Shown in pieces: positions 1 to 8,207 of a DNA stretch of 37,006 nucleotides (the first letter of the stretch is position 1; every line of letters begins with the position of its first letter). A program made the position numbers and the translations under genes. Source of the DNA: Paenibacillus sp. N3.4 (GTDB lineage: Bacteria > Bacillota > Bacilli > Paenibacillales > NBRC-103111); contig NZ_VRTT01000073.1 of assembly GCF_008017805.1 (NCBI RefSeq), forward strand, positions 1 to 37,006. The letters run 5' to 3'. The notes beneath the pieces were generated by a model. The model saw only the letters and a program-made list of their open reading frames with translations. It searched no databases and was not told where the DNA came from.

Positions 1-1
1 G

Positions 2-145
2 AGTCCGGTAGGCATAGCATTAGGCAGTGACGGCACGTTGTATGTGACGGATCGCTATTATCATCAAATTAGAAAACTGACGAGCGGAAGCAGCACCTGG
101 GAGGACATCACCAATGCAGGAGGATTCGACAATCCTAACAGGTGA
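2..145 (+). pseudogene. NHL-repeat protein fragment, plus strand, entering from the left edge
   Basis: This frame is open from the window edge and ends at TGA 143-145. It encodes one NHL-type beta-propeller unit (motifs SDGTLYVTD, then WEDITNAGGFDNPN). The same unit type occurs on the opposite strand in the gene at 135-674. The reading breaks immediately after the residues NPN, where the next repeat should start with GIA, and the DNA turns into the reverse complement of the neighbouring NHL gene. I read this as the plus-strand half of an NHL gene cut by an inversion or fold-back join. NHL propellers are usually extracellular binding domains; the ligand cannot be told. Confidence 0.7.
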
Positions 146-674
146 CATACTCCCAGGCGCTGCCTCCGCTCGATCGTTTTTTAATTTGGTTATAGCCAGG
201 ATCCGCCACATACAACGTGCCGTCACTGCCCACTGCTATACCCGTCGGAATGTTGAATTCGTATAGTTGTTCATTGGGGATGTCCTGCCAGGCGCTGCCA
301 CCGCTAGAAAGCTTCTTAATTTTTTTATTCCTTCCATCCGAGACATACACCGTACCATCACTGCCTACCGCGATACCGTTAGGATTGTCGAATCCTCCTG
401 CATTGGTGATATCCTGCCAAGCATTGCCTCCGCTAGGCATTTTTTTAATTTTATTACTATCCCTATCCGTTACATACAACGTGCCATCACCACCCAAGGC
501 CACACCATATGGATTCCAAAATCCCCCTGATTTCGTGATGTCCGTCCACACCTTGGTTTCAGGTGTAGCATAGGCAACACCTCCTGCCAGAACGATCTGC
601 ATCACCGGAAGAACAAGCAGTATGAAACTCATCAGCATTGCTGCTACTCTCTTCTTGGTAGTTACGTTATTCAT
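135..674 (-). pseudogene. Secreted NHL-repeat protein, truncated at an inversion junction
   Basis: The protein has an N-terminal basic stretch and a hydrophobic signal peptide ending near AYATPE, followed by three NHL units (WxDI, NPxGIAxGSDGTxYVxD, N.IKK). A GTG at 684-686 is also in frame, but it overlaps the ribosome binding site AGGAGAGG (686-693), so I place the start at ATG 672-674. The frame ends after WEYVTC with TAG at 135-137, in the middle of a repeat where the sequence switches strand. A complete propeller would need about six units, so the product is truncated. The plus-strand fragment at 2-145 is the likely missing or duplicated part. Confidence 0.7.
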
Positions 675-816
675 CTTTCTCGGCACCTCTCCTTTTTATT
701 TACCTAGTCCAATAGACCGTCTGCAGGCACGAGTGATTCGTCTGAAACCGCATCCTCTCGCCATTCTTTGTCGATTATTGCCACTTTCTCTCCAATTCTA
801 TGACTTTCGTCCCAAC

Positions 817-841
817 AAAAAAATCCCCCATTGATGGGGGA
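817..841 (-). terminator. Rho-independent terminator after the LuxR/MalT gene
   Basis: Read on the minus strand, a 7-bp stem (TCCCCCA paired with TGGGGGA, loop of four) is followed by seven Ts. It lies about 75 bp past the stop of the minus-strand regulator and before the NHL gene. Confidence 0.75.
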
Positions 842-914
842 GAAACGTTAAAATATTGGGGGATATACACGGTGCCAATATGGATTGTATAATCATGATT
901 CTCTTCAATTGCGA

Positions 915-3430
915 CTACAACCATTGGAATTCTTTTCCCTGCTTCAGTGCCTGTTCTCTGCTGTTCACATGAAGTTTTCTAAACATACTTTTCAGATGAC
1001 TCTTGACCGTTTCGGCTGTGATTTCAAGCTGCTCAGCGATCTGTTTATTGGATAGCCCCATGTCAATCATCCGAAGGATTTTTAATTCCTGTTTCGTGAG
1101 CAGGGCTCCCGAGCTTCCAGTCTCATGTCCAGAATCGGACATCAGCAGAAGCAATTCCCTAGCGTAGCGCAGGCTCGTAGACTTGCGGTTAGCGTTGATC
1201 TGCCTATGCCCGATATATTCACGCAACAGCTCCGCCATCTTAGCCCCTTCATCCACGAAACTGCGAATGTATTTCCCTGGTTCCGCCAATTGAAGTGCCG
1301 CCTCCAGCTTCATGACAGCGTTCGTCCTATCATCTTTTCGATAGAAAGCCATACTTTGCAGGATGGTCACCTTCACCTTATCCCAGGTCCGATCAGCCTG
1401 ATCGGCAAGCCGGTACAATTGTTCCAGCAGTTGCAAAGCTTCATCAATTTCCCCCTGTTCCATAAGCGCACTTGCCAAAATAAGATATTCTTTGATCGGA
1501 CCGGGCGGGATCGTATCGGTATGCTTGATGCCGCAGGTTTGCAGCCATCGTTCATCGAAAGAACCGTTCGCAAGCGACAAATTTGCCTTCTCCGCCTCAA
1601 TTCTCCTCATAAACATTCTTTTGTCCACGGAATCGATCTTAGGTTTCACCCACTCCAGCCATTCAAACGCTTTGGCTGAATCTCCTTTGGCCTGACAGAT
1701 CCGCGCAGCATTGATAGTAGCACTTAACAGAATAAGGGCATAGGGCTGCATGCACGCTGACTTCAGTACTCTCTCTGCATAAACTTCGGCCTCTTCCAAG
1801 CGGTTCCATTCATATAACAGCAAGCTATACGTATTGTAGAAAAAACCGACGTAGGGGTAATTGTCCCGACCTTCCCATACTTTGATCCATTTAGAAAAGA
1901 ATCTTTCCGCATCATGCAAATCATGGAAAAAGCTCAATAATGTATCGAAATACATTGAATACGAGTTCGCTTCAATCATCTGGATGTAGCTGCCCCCCGG
2001 CGTATGCCGATCAAACACCTCGAAATATTCATTCGCTCGTCGAAAGTCTCTTCGGTAAAACGAAACAGCCGCGGACAAAAAATGAACGTTTCCTGCGTAA
2101 GGTTTCCATTCCGGGTCCGACAGCTTGTCCTCCATTAGGCGAAGTCTCGCTTGTGCCAACTCCAGTTCATTGGTTTCCACCATCACTTTGACATAAAGAA
2201 ACTGAATTCCAGGCTTGCCAGTAAAACAGTCTTCCGGTAGACCGCGCAACCATCGATAAAGCACCCCTCTTTTCGCATGAAGATTTTGCAGATGCTTTTC
2301 GATCAAAGTGCTTGCTTCGTGATGATGCCCGTCCATAAACAGTTGCTCTACCGCTTCTTCCGAAAATCCGTGCTCCTCCAGCCAATGGGCTGCCTTGACA
2401 TGCAACTCCTTCGATTGTCCCGCATACCTCTGCCGGAAAAGCCTCCGTAAAAAATCGGAAAACAAATGATGATAGCGATACCACTCCCGCTGATCATCCA
2501 ATGAAACAATGAACAAATTATGCTGCTCCAGCAATTCCAGCAGCTCCTGACAATTCGCTTGACCGGTAATCGCCTCGCACAACGGGCCGTTTACCCGGTC
2601 TACAATCGAAGTCTCCAATAGAAAGGACTGAATCTCGCTTGGCTGGAGACTAAAAACCTCCTGAAACAGATAATCGGATATGCTGCGGTGTTCCCCGCTA
2701 AAGGCGCGGATAAAATCCGAATAATTGCCGCTTCTTTGCAGCGAAATGGCTGCCAGATACAGTCCGCTGATCCATCCCTCCGTGCGGTCGACCAGCGCAG
2801 CTATCTTGTCTCCCGACAGTGACAATCCCATGCAATCCTGAAAGTAACGAATCCCCTCCGCAAGTTGAAATCGCAGCTCCTGAATCGTGATTTTCACCAT
2901 TTGGCCCGTCGTCTGCAGCCTTGCCGTAGGAAAGGGCATTTCAGCCCGGCTTGTTACATATAGGTGGATGTTAGCGGGCAAATAAGCAAGAAAATACGCC
3001 ACCGATGCGTGAATAGAGGCAAGATCAATCGCGTGATAATCGTCCCAAACCATGACTAATTCATCCGAGTAGCTGTCAAGTTCACGAATCATAGCGGAGA
3101 TAAATGGCTCAAATGCTCCCGACTTTAAGGATAGCAAATACGGGGTGACCGTTTCCGCAAATTGAAGGTTCTTACTATTGACGGCAGCGATCGTATAGCT
3201 CCAAAACTCCATCAGATCATTATCTTGAGGCCCCAAGGAAATCCATACGGCAGGTATGGCGGACTGCTGCAGCCACTGACTCAAAGCTGTTGTTTTGCCG
3301 TACCCCCCGGGAGCGTTACGGATGTAAATTTGCTCTTTAATCCTTTATTTAGTAGCTCGGTGATCGCCGCTCGCTCAACAAGGTCATCGCGCCGTGTTTG
3401 CGGGATATAAAGTTTGGTACTCACAATCAT
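915..3430 (-). pseudogene. MalT-family LuxR transcriptional regulator with a frameshift in Walker A
   Basis: This is a large ATP-dependent (STAND) LuxR regulator of the MalT type: an N-terminal NTPase, a helical TPR-like middle and a C-terminal LuxR helix-turn-helix (LLTKQELKILRMIDMG, then NKQIAEQL and TVKSHL). The intact frame from 3284 down gives 789 residues starting inside the NTPase. The true start is ATG 3428-3430 behind GAGGTG. From there the product reads MIVSTKLYIPQTRR up to TLPGG, then leaves frame and stops. Adding one G to the run of six (plus-strand C run 3303-3308) restores TLPGGYGKTTALSQW, a proper Walker A joined to the long frame. The gene is therefore broken by one base at a homopolymer. 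It may be inactive, phase-variable, or a sequencing error. Confidence 0.85.
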
Positions 3431-3816
3431 GGATCAGCACCTCGAATTTAGCTGTTAACATCTCTTCTTCATTATATCTGATTTTTAATCAAGGGTCGCT
3501 AAATAAAGGGAGCTGTGTATAAATTGAGTAGGAATTTAAAAAATGTTATCTGGGGTTCCGCGATTGCTAAATCGGCAGGTCCAAGAGATAAACCACAACT
3601 GATAGGTTGTGGCACGGAGGGATAAAAGCCCGAGAGATAAAACTGTTAACAATTTGTTTCCCAGACTTTTTTATTTTTGCTGCAAGTGGTAATTTTTAAG
3701 CGCAACGTGATTTTTAAAATGAGTTATGCACTTCGTGGTAATGTTTGGGCACTTCGCTATAGTGTCGCCCTCCTTAAGATGAGCCAACTTGTCCAATAGT
3801 AGTGGGGGCATTTTAA
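3431..3816. other. Gap without a clear gene; holds one possible small ORF
   Basis: No large ORF is convincing here. The stretch contains a possible 33-codon ORF (3524-3625), a 7-bp perfect hairpin (CCACAAC, six-base loop, GTTGTGG) inside it, and three spaced copies of the sequence G(A/G)GATAAA between about 3580 and 3645. I do not recognise a known riboswitch. Confidence 0.4.
3524..3625 (+). CDS. Possible small ORF, 33 codons, function unknown
   Basis: TTG at 3524 is preceded by AAGGGAG with an 11-base gap. The product begins MSRNLKNVIWGSAIAKSAG and ends in a Cys- and Gly-rich tail (LIGCGTEG). The length and leader-plus-Gly/Cys-tail layout resemble small secreted or modified peptides, but no modification or export gene sits next to it, so this is only a candidate. 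It could equally be a chance ORF in a non-coding stretch. Confidence 0.2.
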   Translation: MSRNLKNVIWGSAIAKSAGPRDKPQLIGCGTEG

Positions 3817-4002
3817 GTCGAAAAACTGGACGACATTCAGAAGAAGCTGGATACCACGAAAGAGCTTTCCCCGCCCGCGCTTATCAAGCAAGACATCACA
3901 TCCGAGAAGTTGGTTCAGTCGATGTCCGAGAATCACAATCGGATGGGCGTGCTGAGTGCGGAAGGCGGCGTATTGGACATCGTGCCTTTTGCCCCTCCTT
4001 GA
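3817..4002 (+). pseudogene. DUF3987-like replication protein remnant
   Basis: An open stretch of 61 codons between two stops encodes ITSEKLVQSMSENHNRMGVL then SAEGGVLDIV. This matches my memory of the core pattern of the DUF3987 family of phage and plasmid replication proteins, in which a 'TPEKL..LM.EN.GRM..LS.EGG.F' block precedes a GRY motif. There is no start codon or ribosome binding site and the rest of the protein is absent. It marks a former mobile-element replication gene at the left border of the region 2 element. Confidence 0.55.
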
Positions 4003-4066
4003 CAAAAGGATTTTTCGCTGTTACTTATGATACGGTTCACCGCGCTGTCTGTAACGGCATGTTTTA

Positions 4067-4089
4067 AGGCCATCCTTTGAGGATGGCCT
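4067..4089. terminator. Perfect hairpin, probable terminator
   Basis: A 9-bp stem (AGGCCATCC with GGATGGCCT, five-base loop) lies between the DUF3987 remnant and the minus-strand membrane gene. The flanking T content is weak on the plus strand (TACTTCTTACTT). It could end transcription of the minus-strand operon at 4145-5651. Confidence 0.45.
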
Positions 4090-4144
4090 ACTTCTTACTT
4101 AAATCTATTGTGCTTATTCAGCGAGCTGAAGTTCGAATCTTAGA

Positions 4145-4741
4145 CTATACACTTAAGTTATTATTACTAGACTTCTTAAAGCACATGAAAACAAATAAGT
4201 GCTCAAGTGCAAAGCCACATAGCAGGAAAACCAAAAACATCCACACTGGTGCATTAAATACTCCTGGCACCATCACCGCAAAGAACAACAAAACTTTCGG
4301 CACTATCGATGGTACCCGTCCAAACCTCTGATTCAAAAATTCTGCTGCTGAACCTCGAAAGTTATTGCCCCATTTGGACTTCTTGTTTATCAACATATAT
4401 AGAACGATGATGGTAAGTGGATAAAAGAAGCTGCCGTATAGACTAGTCAGCTTTACTACACCCGATAGATTAGCGACAATAATGGCACCTACAAATACTG
4501 ACGAGAACTTGATAAGCAAGTCCCCCAGCATTTTCTTCAATGTGTGCTTCTTCATCTGATACGTCCAAATCCCAAAGCTCATAAACATAGCGGCAAAGAG
4601 CTTGAACTCGTATGAACCAACGAATCCATCCACATCATGACTTAAGAAAATGAGCACGAACATGGAGATCAAATAAATTGTCTCGACTACCCCTTCCACT
4701 ACCTTTTGCCACTTGTCATAAAATTCCAACATTCGATTCAT
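4145..4741 (-). CDS. Multi-pass membrane protein of unknown function
   Basis: This 198-residue protein has about five hydrophobic segments: YLISMFVLIFL near residue 25, a segment around 45-60, one around 80-95, FYPLTIIVLYMLI near 110 and a long hydrophobic pair between about 150 and 185. A basic loop (QMKKHTLKKM) and a basic C-terminus suggest an inside C-terminal tail. Start ATG 4739-4741 follows AGGGGG with an 8-base spacer. It lies 55 bp downstream of the zinc-ribbon gene at 4797-5651 on the same strand, so the two probably form an operon. I recognise no family. The pairing of a membrane protein with a cytosolic zinc protein is typical of accessory modules, but no role can be assigned. Confidence 0.75.
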   Translation of the reverse strand: MNRMLEFYDKWQKVVEGVVETIYLISMFVLIFLSHDVDGFVGSYEFKLFAAMFMSFGIWTYQMKKHTLKKMLGDLLIKFSSVFVGAIIVANLSGVVKLTSLYGSFFYPLTIIVLYMLINKKSKWGNNFRGSAAEFLNQRFGRVPSIVPKVLLFFAVMVPGVFNAPVWMFLVFLLCGFALEHLFVFMCFKKSSNNNLSV

Positions 4742-4796
4742 CTCTCTTGCCCCCTATTGGACTTCTAAATTTTTCAAGATTCAACTCATTATAAGC

Positions 4797-5651
4797 TTAG
4801 GCACTATGGAGAAAGAGTGCAATATATCGATCATCAATACGAAAGTCATTTCCATCATTAATCAACATGCAATACTGATCATTTCGTTTCTCGATCAAAC
4901 CCACACCTGAAAACATATAATCTTTATGTCTTTGCACTAATTTTTTCAGATCTTCGAAGTAGCCTCTAAAGTTAACTGGTGCATTATCAAAGAAATACTC
5001 CTCAAAATATACTCTGCAGGTATAATTACCATCCCGCAAATCCAAAATAGCCCTCTTATCGCCAGTTTCGACATTCTGAATGAAACCCTCAACACTTCTT
5101 GTCCAATTCAAATCATCATCTGTTAAATTAATCAGAGACCTATTTCTAACAGATGGCTCCTTGATATTATTTTCACCACTTCCCAAATCTGCATTAGGAC
5201 CGGTCGTAGGCACAATATTAAGGGTAGGATTTTCATCAGATCCTGGATCTACTTTGGGGCGAGGCTTTTTCGTTGTACCAGGTGTAGTTTTGCTAGTACC
5301 TGATGCTTTCTCATTTCTCCTCTTTCTCAAGTTGTCAAGAACACTTTTAATATGTTTTTCGCTAAGCGCCATAGTAGAAGTGGCTATAGACTTCTGTTTG
5401 CTTGCTGTAGCCACTCTTTCAAAGTAATCAACACAATCCTGAATGTGATCGTCCTTGGGCCAAGTTTTAAAGTGCGCTCTCACTTTTCCTTTAGGCACAT
5501 ATGAAAGTCTTGCAGAACATCCCGAGTAGGTACAGTATAAGTTGTTCTTCACATCGATGTAGTTCTCGTGTTGTTCAATGTTGCTAACGGTAACCTCTTC
5601 TTCGTGTTCACTTGTTCTATAAATCGCTTCATAAATTGGCATGTAGATCAT
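4797..5651 (-). CDS. Zinc-ribbon (CoiA-like N-terminus) protein of unknown function
   Basis: This 284-residue protein has an N-terminal metal-site pattern: Cys40-x4-Cys45, His60 in AHFKTWP, His69 and Cys73. It resembles the short zinc ribbon seen before nuclease domains in CoiA-like competence proteins. A low-complexity, charged and proline/threonine-rich linker (about residues 85-165) follows, then a C-terminal globular part (about 170-284) with no catalytic motif I can name. Start ATG 5649-5651 has AGGAAGGG upstream; a second ATG three codons later is possible. It is the first gene of a two-gene minus-strand operon with the membrane protein. No nuclease PD-(D/E)xK signature is visible, so nuclease activity should not be assumed. 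Confidence 0.7.
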   Translation of the reverse strand: MIYMPIYEAIYRTSEHEEEVTVSNIEQHENYIDVKNNLYCTYSGCSARLSYVPKGKVRAHFKTWPKDDHIQDCVDYFERVATASKQKSIATSTMALSEKHIKSVLDNLRKRRNEKASGTSKTTPGTTKKPRPKVDPGSDENPTLNIVPTTGPNADLGSGENNIKEPSVRNRSLINLTDDDLNWTRSVEGFIQNVETGDKRAILDLRDGNYTCRVYFEEYFFDNAPVNFRGYFEDLKKLVQRHKDYMFSGVGLIEKRNDQYCMLINDGNDFRIDDRYIALFLHSA

Positions 5652-6001
5652 TCAACCCTTCCTATATTTTGGGACAGGAAGATTTCCGTATATGTATGTA
5701 ACCCCCTAATCTTTTTGCCACTCTACAAATCCGCTTCTTCTATTTTGGAACAAAAAGGCGAACATACTGTGAACCTTTTGTCATAATTTCATTTTCTTCT
5801 TGTCTACCGATTTCGTATCTGCTAATATAAACTCATCGTGATCAGAAGCGGACAAGCAATTTAATAGATACTCAATGTCCCCACATTGAGACCTACCGAG
5901 CGGACAATTGGAAAACTTTGTCCCATTTTTAGTGTACAATTATATTATGTCAAATGTCAAAGAGGTCAGAGTCGCAATTTGGCGATTTTGGCCTTTTTTC
6001 G
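5652..6001. other. Intergenic region between divergent operons
   Basis: AT-rich sequence separating the minus-strand zinc-ribbon operon from the plus-strand CIRCE promoter. A possible plus-strand promoter (TTGTCC, 17 bases, TATATT) lies near 5920-5950. No convincing gene was found. Confidence 0.5.
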
Positions 6002-6030
6002 TTGTATTTTCCCGGAAATCCCAATAAAAT
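6002..6030 (+). promoter_or_regulatory. Probable sigma-A promoter ahead of CIRCE
   Basis: TTGTAT at 6002-6007 and TAAAAT at 6025-6030 are spaced by 17 bases. The -10 is good and the -35 weak. The predicted start near 6037 places the CIRCE palindrome about 18 bases into the transcript, as in classical HrcA-regulated promoters. Confidence 0.5.
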
Positions 6031-6054
6031 ACCACTCCCTCTCCATTTCCCTTG

Positions 6055-6081
6055 TTAGCACTCGTTCTTACTGAGTGCTAA
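6055..6081. promoter_or_regulatory. Perfect CIRCE operator (HrcA binding site)
   Basis: The sequence is TTAGCACTC, nine bases, GAGTGCTAA, identical to the CIRCE consensus and extended by one more G-C pair at 6054/6082. CIRCE binds the heat-shock repressor HrcA, normally ahead of hrcA-grpE-dnaK or groES-groEL. Here no chaperone gene follows. The next features are a terminator-like hairpin at 6121-6153 and an operon of unknown mobile-element genes starting at 6168. Confidence 0.9.
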
Positions 6082-6120
6082 CCGAAATAAAAAAGATTTC
6101 TCTCATATATTCTATCTTTG

Positions 6121-6153
6121 CTGAGCCCTCCAACAGAGGGCTCAGTCTTATTT
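6121..6153 (+). terminator. Strong hairpin between CIRCE and the next gene
   Basis: A perfect 10-bp GC-rich stem (CTGAGCCCTC with GAGGGCTCAG, loop CAACA) is followed by TCTTATTT. It would end a CIRCE-driven transcript after about 110 bases, or act as an attenuator ahead of the ribosome binding site at 6155-6160. Confidence 0.7.
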
Positions 6154-6167
6154 CAGGAGGGATAAAC

Positions 6168-6569
6168 ATGCGAACCATCAACACCCGGCAGGACGTCGAA
6201 GACCTCCGCCGGGACGGAACAGCACCCACAGCGCTGACCAAACACATCTCCGAGTTCTTTCAGCAACTGGAAGCCGAGTTGGCCGACGAGGAGGAGGACA
6301 CCTTCCGCCTCGACCAGCACGGGCCGATCGTCTTGCTGGAAGCTGGCGACAACCTGTACGATCTGGAATGCGTGGGCCTGAGCCGTGAGAATTGCGGATT
6401 GCTGGGCAGTATGCCGGAGTATGTAGAAACACTGCAACTGGATAACATGACCGTATACAAGATCGTCGTCATGTACACCAACGATTTCATCATGACTTTC
6501 TTCACCCAGCAGGGAATCCACGACAAGGAGATTGAACAATGGCTAATCGAACAAGCAAACAATTACTAA
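6168..6569 (+). CDS. Hypothetical protein, first gene of a three-gene operon
   Basis: The 133-residue acidic protein starts at ATG 6168 behind a perfect AGGAGG with a 7-base spacer; an upstream in-frame extension reading through the terminator hairpin is not credible. It shows no membrane segment or known motif. The middle (GPIVLLEAGDNLYDLECVGL, then CGLLGSMPEYVE) looks like a small alpha/beta fold. The coding DNA is clearly richer in GC than the flanking non-coding sequence. It overlaps the next gene by 31 bases, so translation is probably coupled. It sits downstream of the CIRCE element, but whether it is heat-regulated depends on the hairpin at 6121. No function is assigned. Confidence 0.75.
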   Translation: MRTINTRQDVEDLRRDGTAPTALTKHISEFFQQLEAELADEEEDTFRLDQHGPIVLLEAGDNLYDLECVGLSRENCGLLGSMPEYVETLQLDNMTVYKIVVMYTNDFIMTFFTQQGIHDKEIEQWLIEQANNY

Positions 6570-7045
6570 CCCCCGAGGAACTCACCATCCAAAAGCTGAA
6601 GGAAACATTCAATCACAACGGTAACATTCTCACTGATCCAAACGGTACAAACGTCTGGCTCATGGCAGTGTCAGCCATTACATTCACTGATTGCCCATTC
6701 GATCCACCGCTCCCAGTACCGGATAACCATCCTCCTACCCATCAAGTCCGCATCGTCCTACGTACCACCGACTCACAATCCGGCACGAACCCCTATGTAG
6801 ACGGTTCAGATTTCTTCTTCCACGTTGACGAGCCTAATCAAAATGCCGAGTTTGTCTGGGAAGATGAAAGTTTTGCCGAATCACCTCACTTCCACGGTGG
6901 TGACATTCCAAGTGCCATCACCTGGGTCAAATCACTGACCGAACCTCTACTGTACCTGTGCCTCAAAGATCCCTTCCTCACCGCCGAGCAACTAATTTCC
7001 CTGAATGGACACGAGGAAGCCGACCTTCTCACTGAACCTGTTTAA
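6539..7045 (+). CDS. Hypothetical protein, second gene of the operon
   Basis: The 168-residue product starts at ATG 6539 with AAGGAG eight bases upstream, inside the previous gene. It is rich in aromatic residues, histidine and proline (DCPFDPPLPVPDNHPPTHQV; SPHFHGGDIPS) with predicted beta structure and no signal peptide. Its overlap with the preceding gene indicates that the two are made together. I do not recognise a family. Confidence 0.75.
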   Translation: MANRTSKQLLTPEELTIQKLKETFNHNGNILTDPNGTNVWLMAVSAITFTDCPFDPPLPVPDNHPPTHQVRIVLRTTDSQSGTNPYVDGSDFFFHVDEPNQNAEFVWEDESFAESPHFHGGDIPSAITWVKSLTEPLLYLCLKDPFLTAEQLISLNGHEEADLLTEPV

Positions 7046-7178
7046 GCCCCGTCGAACCGCCTTCATCTCCTCGATAACTCCAACGACTTTTTCTGAACAA
7101 GCATCCGCATGTGCCAAGCTTCAACATCCAGCCCCTTTGTTTCCCATGATAAACCAATCACAGAAAGGAACTTGAACC

Positions 7179-8207
7179 ATGACGCTCACCCTCACTGAAA
7201 GAGAAAAAAAGTCCATAGCCGCGCTCATCCAGCAGCATTGCGATCCCTATCTCTCCCGATTCCCCTTCGCCAGATATCCGATTGAGCCGCTAGAGTACTG
7301 GAAGCAAGCCTTCACTAAGCCTGCAACCGTCCAAGCCTCCACACTCAAGCAAGCCATTAGCTGGCATTTTGGAAGCTGGCAGCGAAACAGCTTGTCTCCT
7401 GCTCAGAGAAGTGTCTGCATTCACATCATCAAGTCATGGCCGGATTTTGTCCAAAACGAATCTTTTGATCCTACTCGGGTGCTTCAGTTTTGGCATACAC
7501 AGCTCCCCGACTGGCAGCATGGGTTCCAAGCAGCCGCCTTTCTCCTTCATCTCATGCACCCCGATACCTTCGAGATTACCGACCATCACCGCAACCAAGC
7601 CATGATCGAAATTCTCCAAGCCAGCGAGATTGGAGAAGATAACCGAACCATCACTAACTCCGTGCAAGACCTCGAAGACTATTCCTCCTTTTTCAACTCC
7701 ATCGTCCCCAAGCTTCCCTACGGAGAGGTGAACCGAATCAAGCTTGATCGGTTCCTCAAAGCCTACGGCAACCGACACGCCTACAAACACATTGCCGCTA
7801 CCTACACCACCAGCGAGCCGACCATCCGACAATTCTCCTGGGACGACTGCGCGGCGCAAAGCTTCGACCTCGAAAAGATCACCTTACGCGCCAACGCCGA
7901 CGTTCTGTTTGCCTGCCTCCTCCATCTGCTGGACAAGCAGCCACAAGGCAGCAAAAAGCTGACCATCGAGCAGATAGTCGATCAACTCCCACTCGGTACG
8001 GCGGGCATCTGTAACGAAGCCAGCTACAATTATGCCTTGATCGCCCTGTTCGGCAACCAAAAGGGTCGTGACTATTTTCAATTCGAGAACGCCACGCTGC
8101 AGCAAGTCTTCACTGAGCAGGCAAACCAATCCACGCGGGACATGAAGCTGTACCTCAAGTACGCTAATGAATCGGTCACGATCAACACCAAGTACCTAAA
8201 AGCATGA
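7179..8207 (+). CDS. Hypothetical protein, third gene of the operon
   Basis: A 342-residue soluble, mostly helical protein starts at ATG 7179 behind AAAGGAAC. It lies 133 bp after the preceding gene on the same strand, so it may be part of the same unit. Visible stretches include EREKKSIAALIQQHCDPYL at the N-terminus and a region rich in W/H/Y (HFGSWQRNSL; FWHTQLPDWQHGFQAA). No nucleotide-binding or metal motif is evident. Codon composition is similar to the two genes upstream, which suggests shared origin. No function is assigned. Confidence 0.7.
   Translation: MTLTLTEREKKSIAALIQQHCDPYLSRFPFARYPIEPLEYWKQAFTKPATVQASTLKQAISWHFGSWQRNSLSPAQRSVCIHIIKSWPDFVQNESFDPTRVLQFWHTQLPDWQHGFQAAAFLLHLMHPDTFEITDHHRNQAMIEILQASEIGEDNRTITNSVQDLEDYSSFFNSIVPKLPYGEVNRIKLDRFLKAYGNRHAYKHIAATYTTSEPTIRQFSWDDCAAQSFDLEKITLRANADVLFACLLHLLDKQPQGSKKLTIEQIVDQLPLGTAGICNEASYNYALIALFGNQKGRDYFQFENATLQQVFTEQANQSTRDMKLYLKYANESVTINTKYLKA

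Noticed and set aside
3540..3660. A riboswitch or group I intron piece, suggested by hairpins and GATAAA repeats
   Set aside because: The sequence lacks the conserved cores of the riboswitch classes I could recall and the intron P/Q/R/S elements; only a small hairpin is certain.
3793..4765. Similar segments GTCCAATAG...GGGGGCA on the plus strand near 3793 and on the minus strand near 4750
   Set aside because: The similarity is two short blocks with different spacing; too little to claim a repeat.
4797..5651. Assignment of the zinc-ribbon protein as a competence CoiA nuclease
   Set aside because: Only the N-terminal Cys/His pattern resembles CoiA; the nuclease core motif is not visible and the linker and C-terminal domain differ.
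5886..6167. An upstream coding extension across the CIRCE and terminator hairpin into the gene at 6168
   Set aside because: The AGGAGG at 6155-6160 and ATG 6168 define a clear start, and the extension would have to be translated through two regulatory hairpins.
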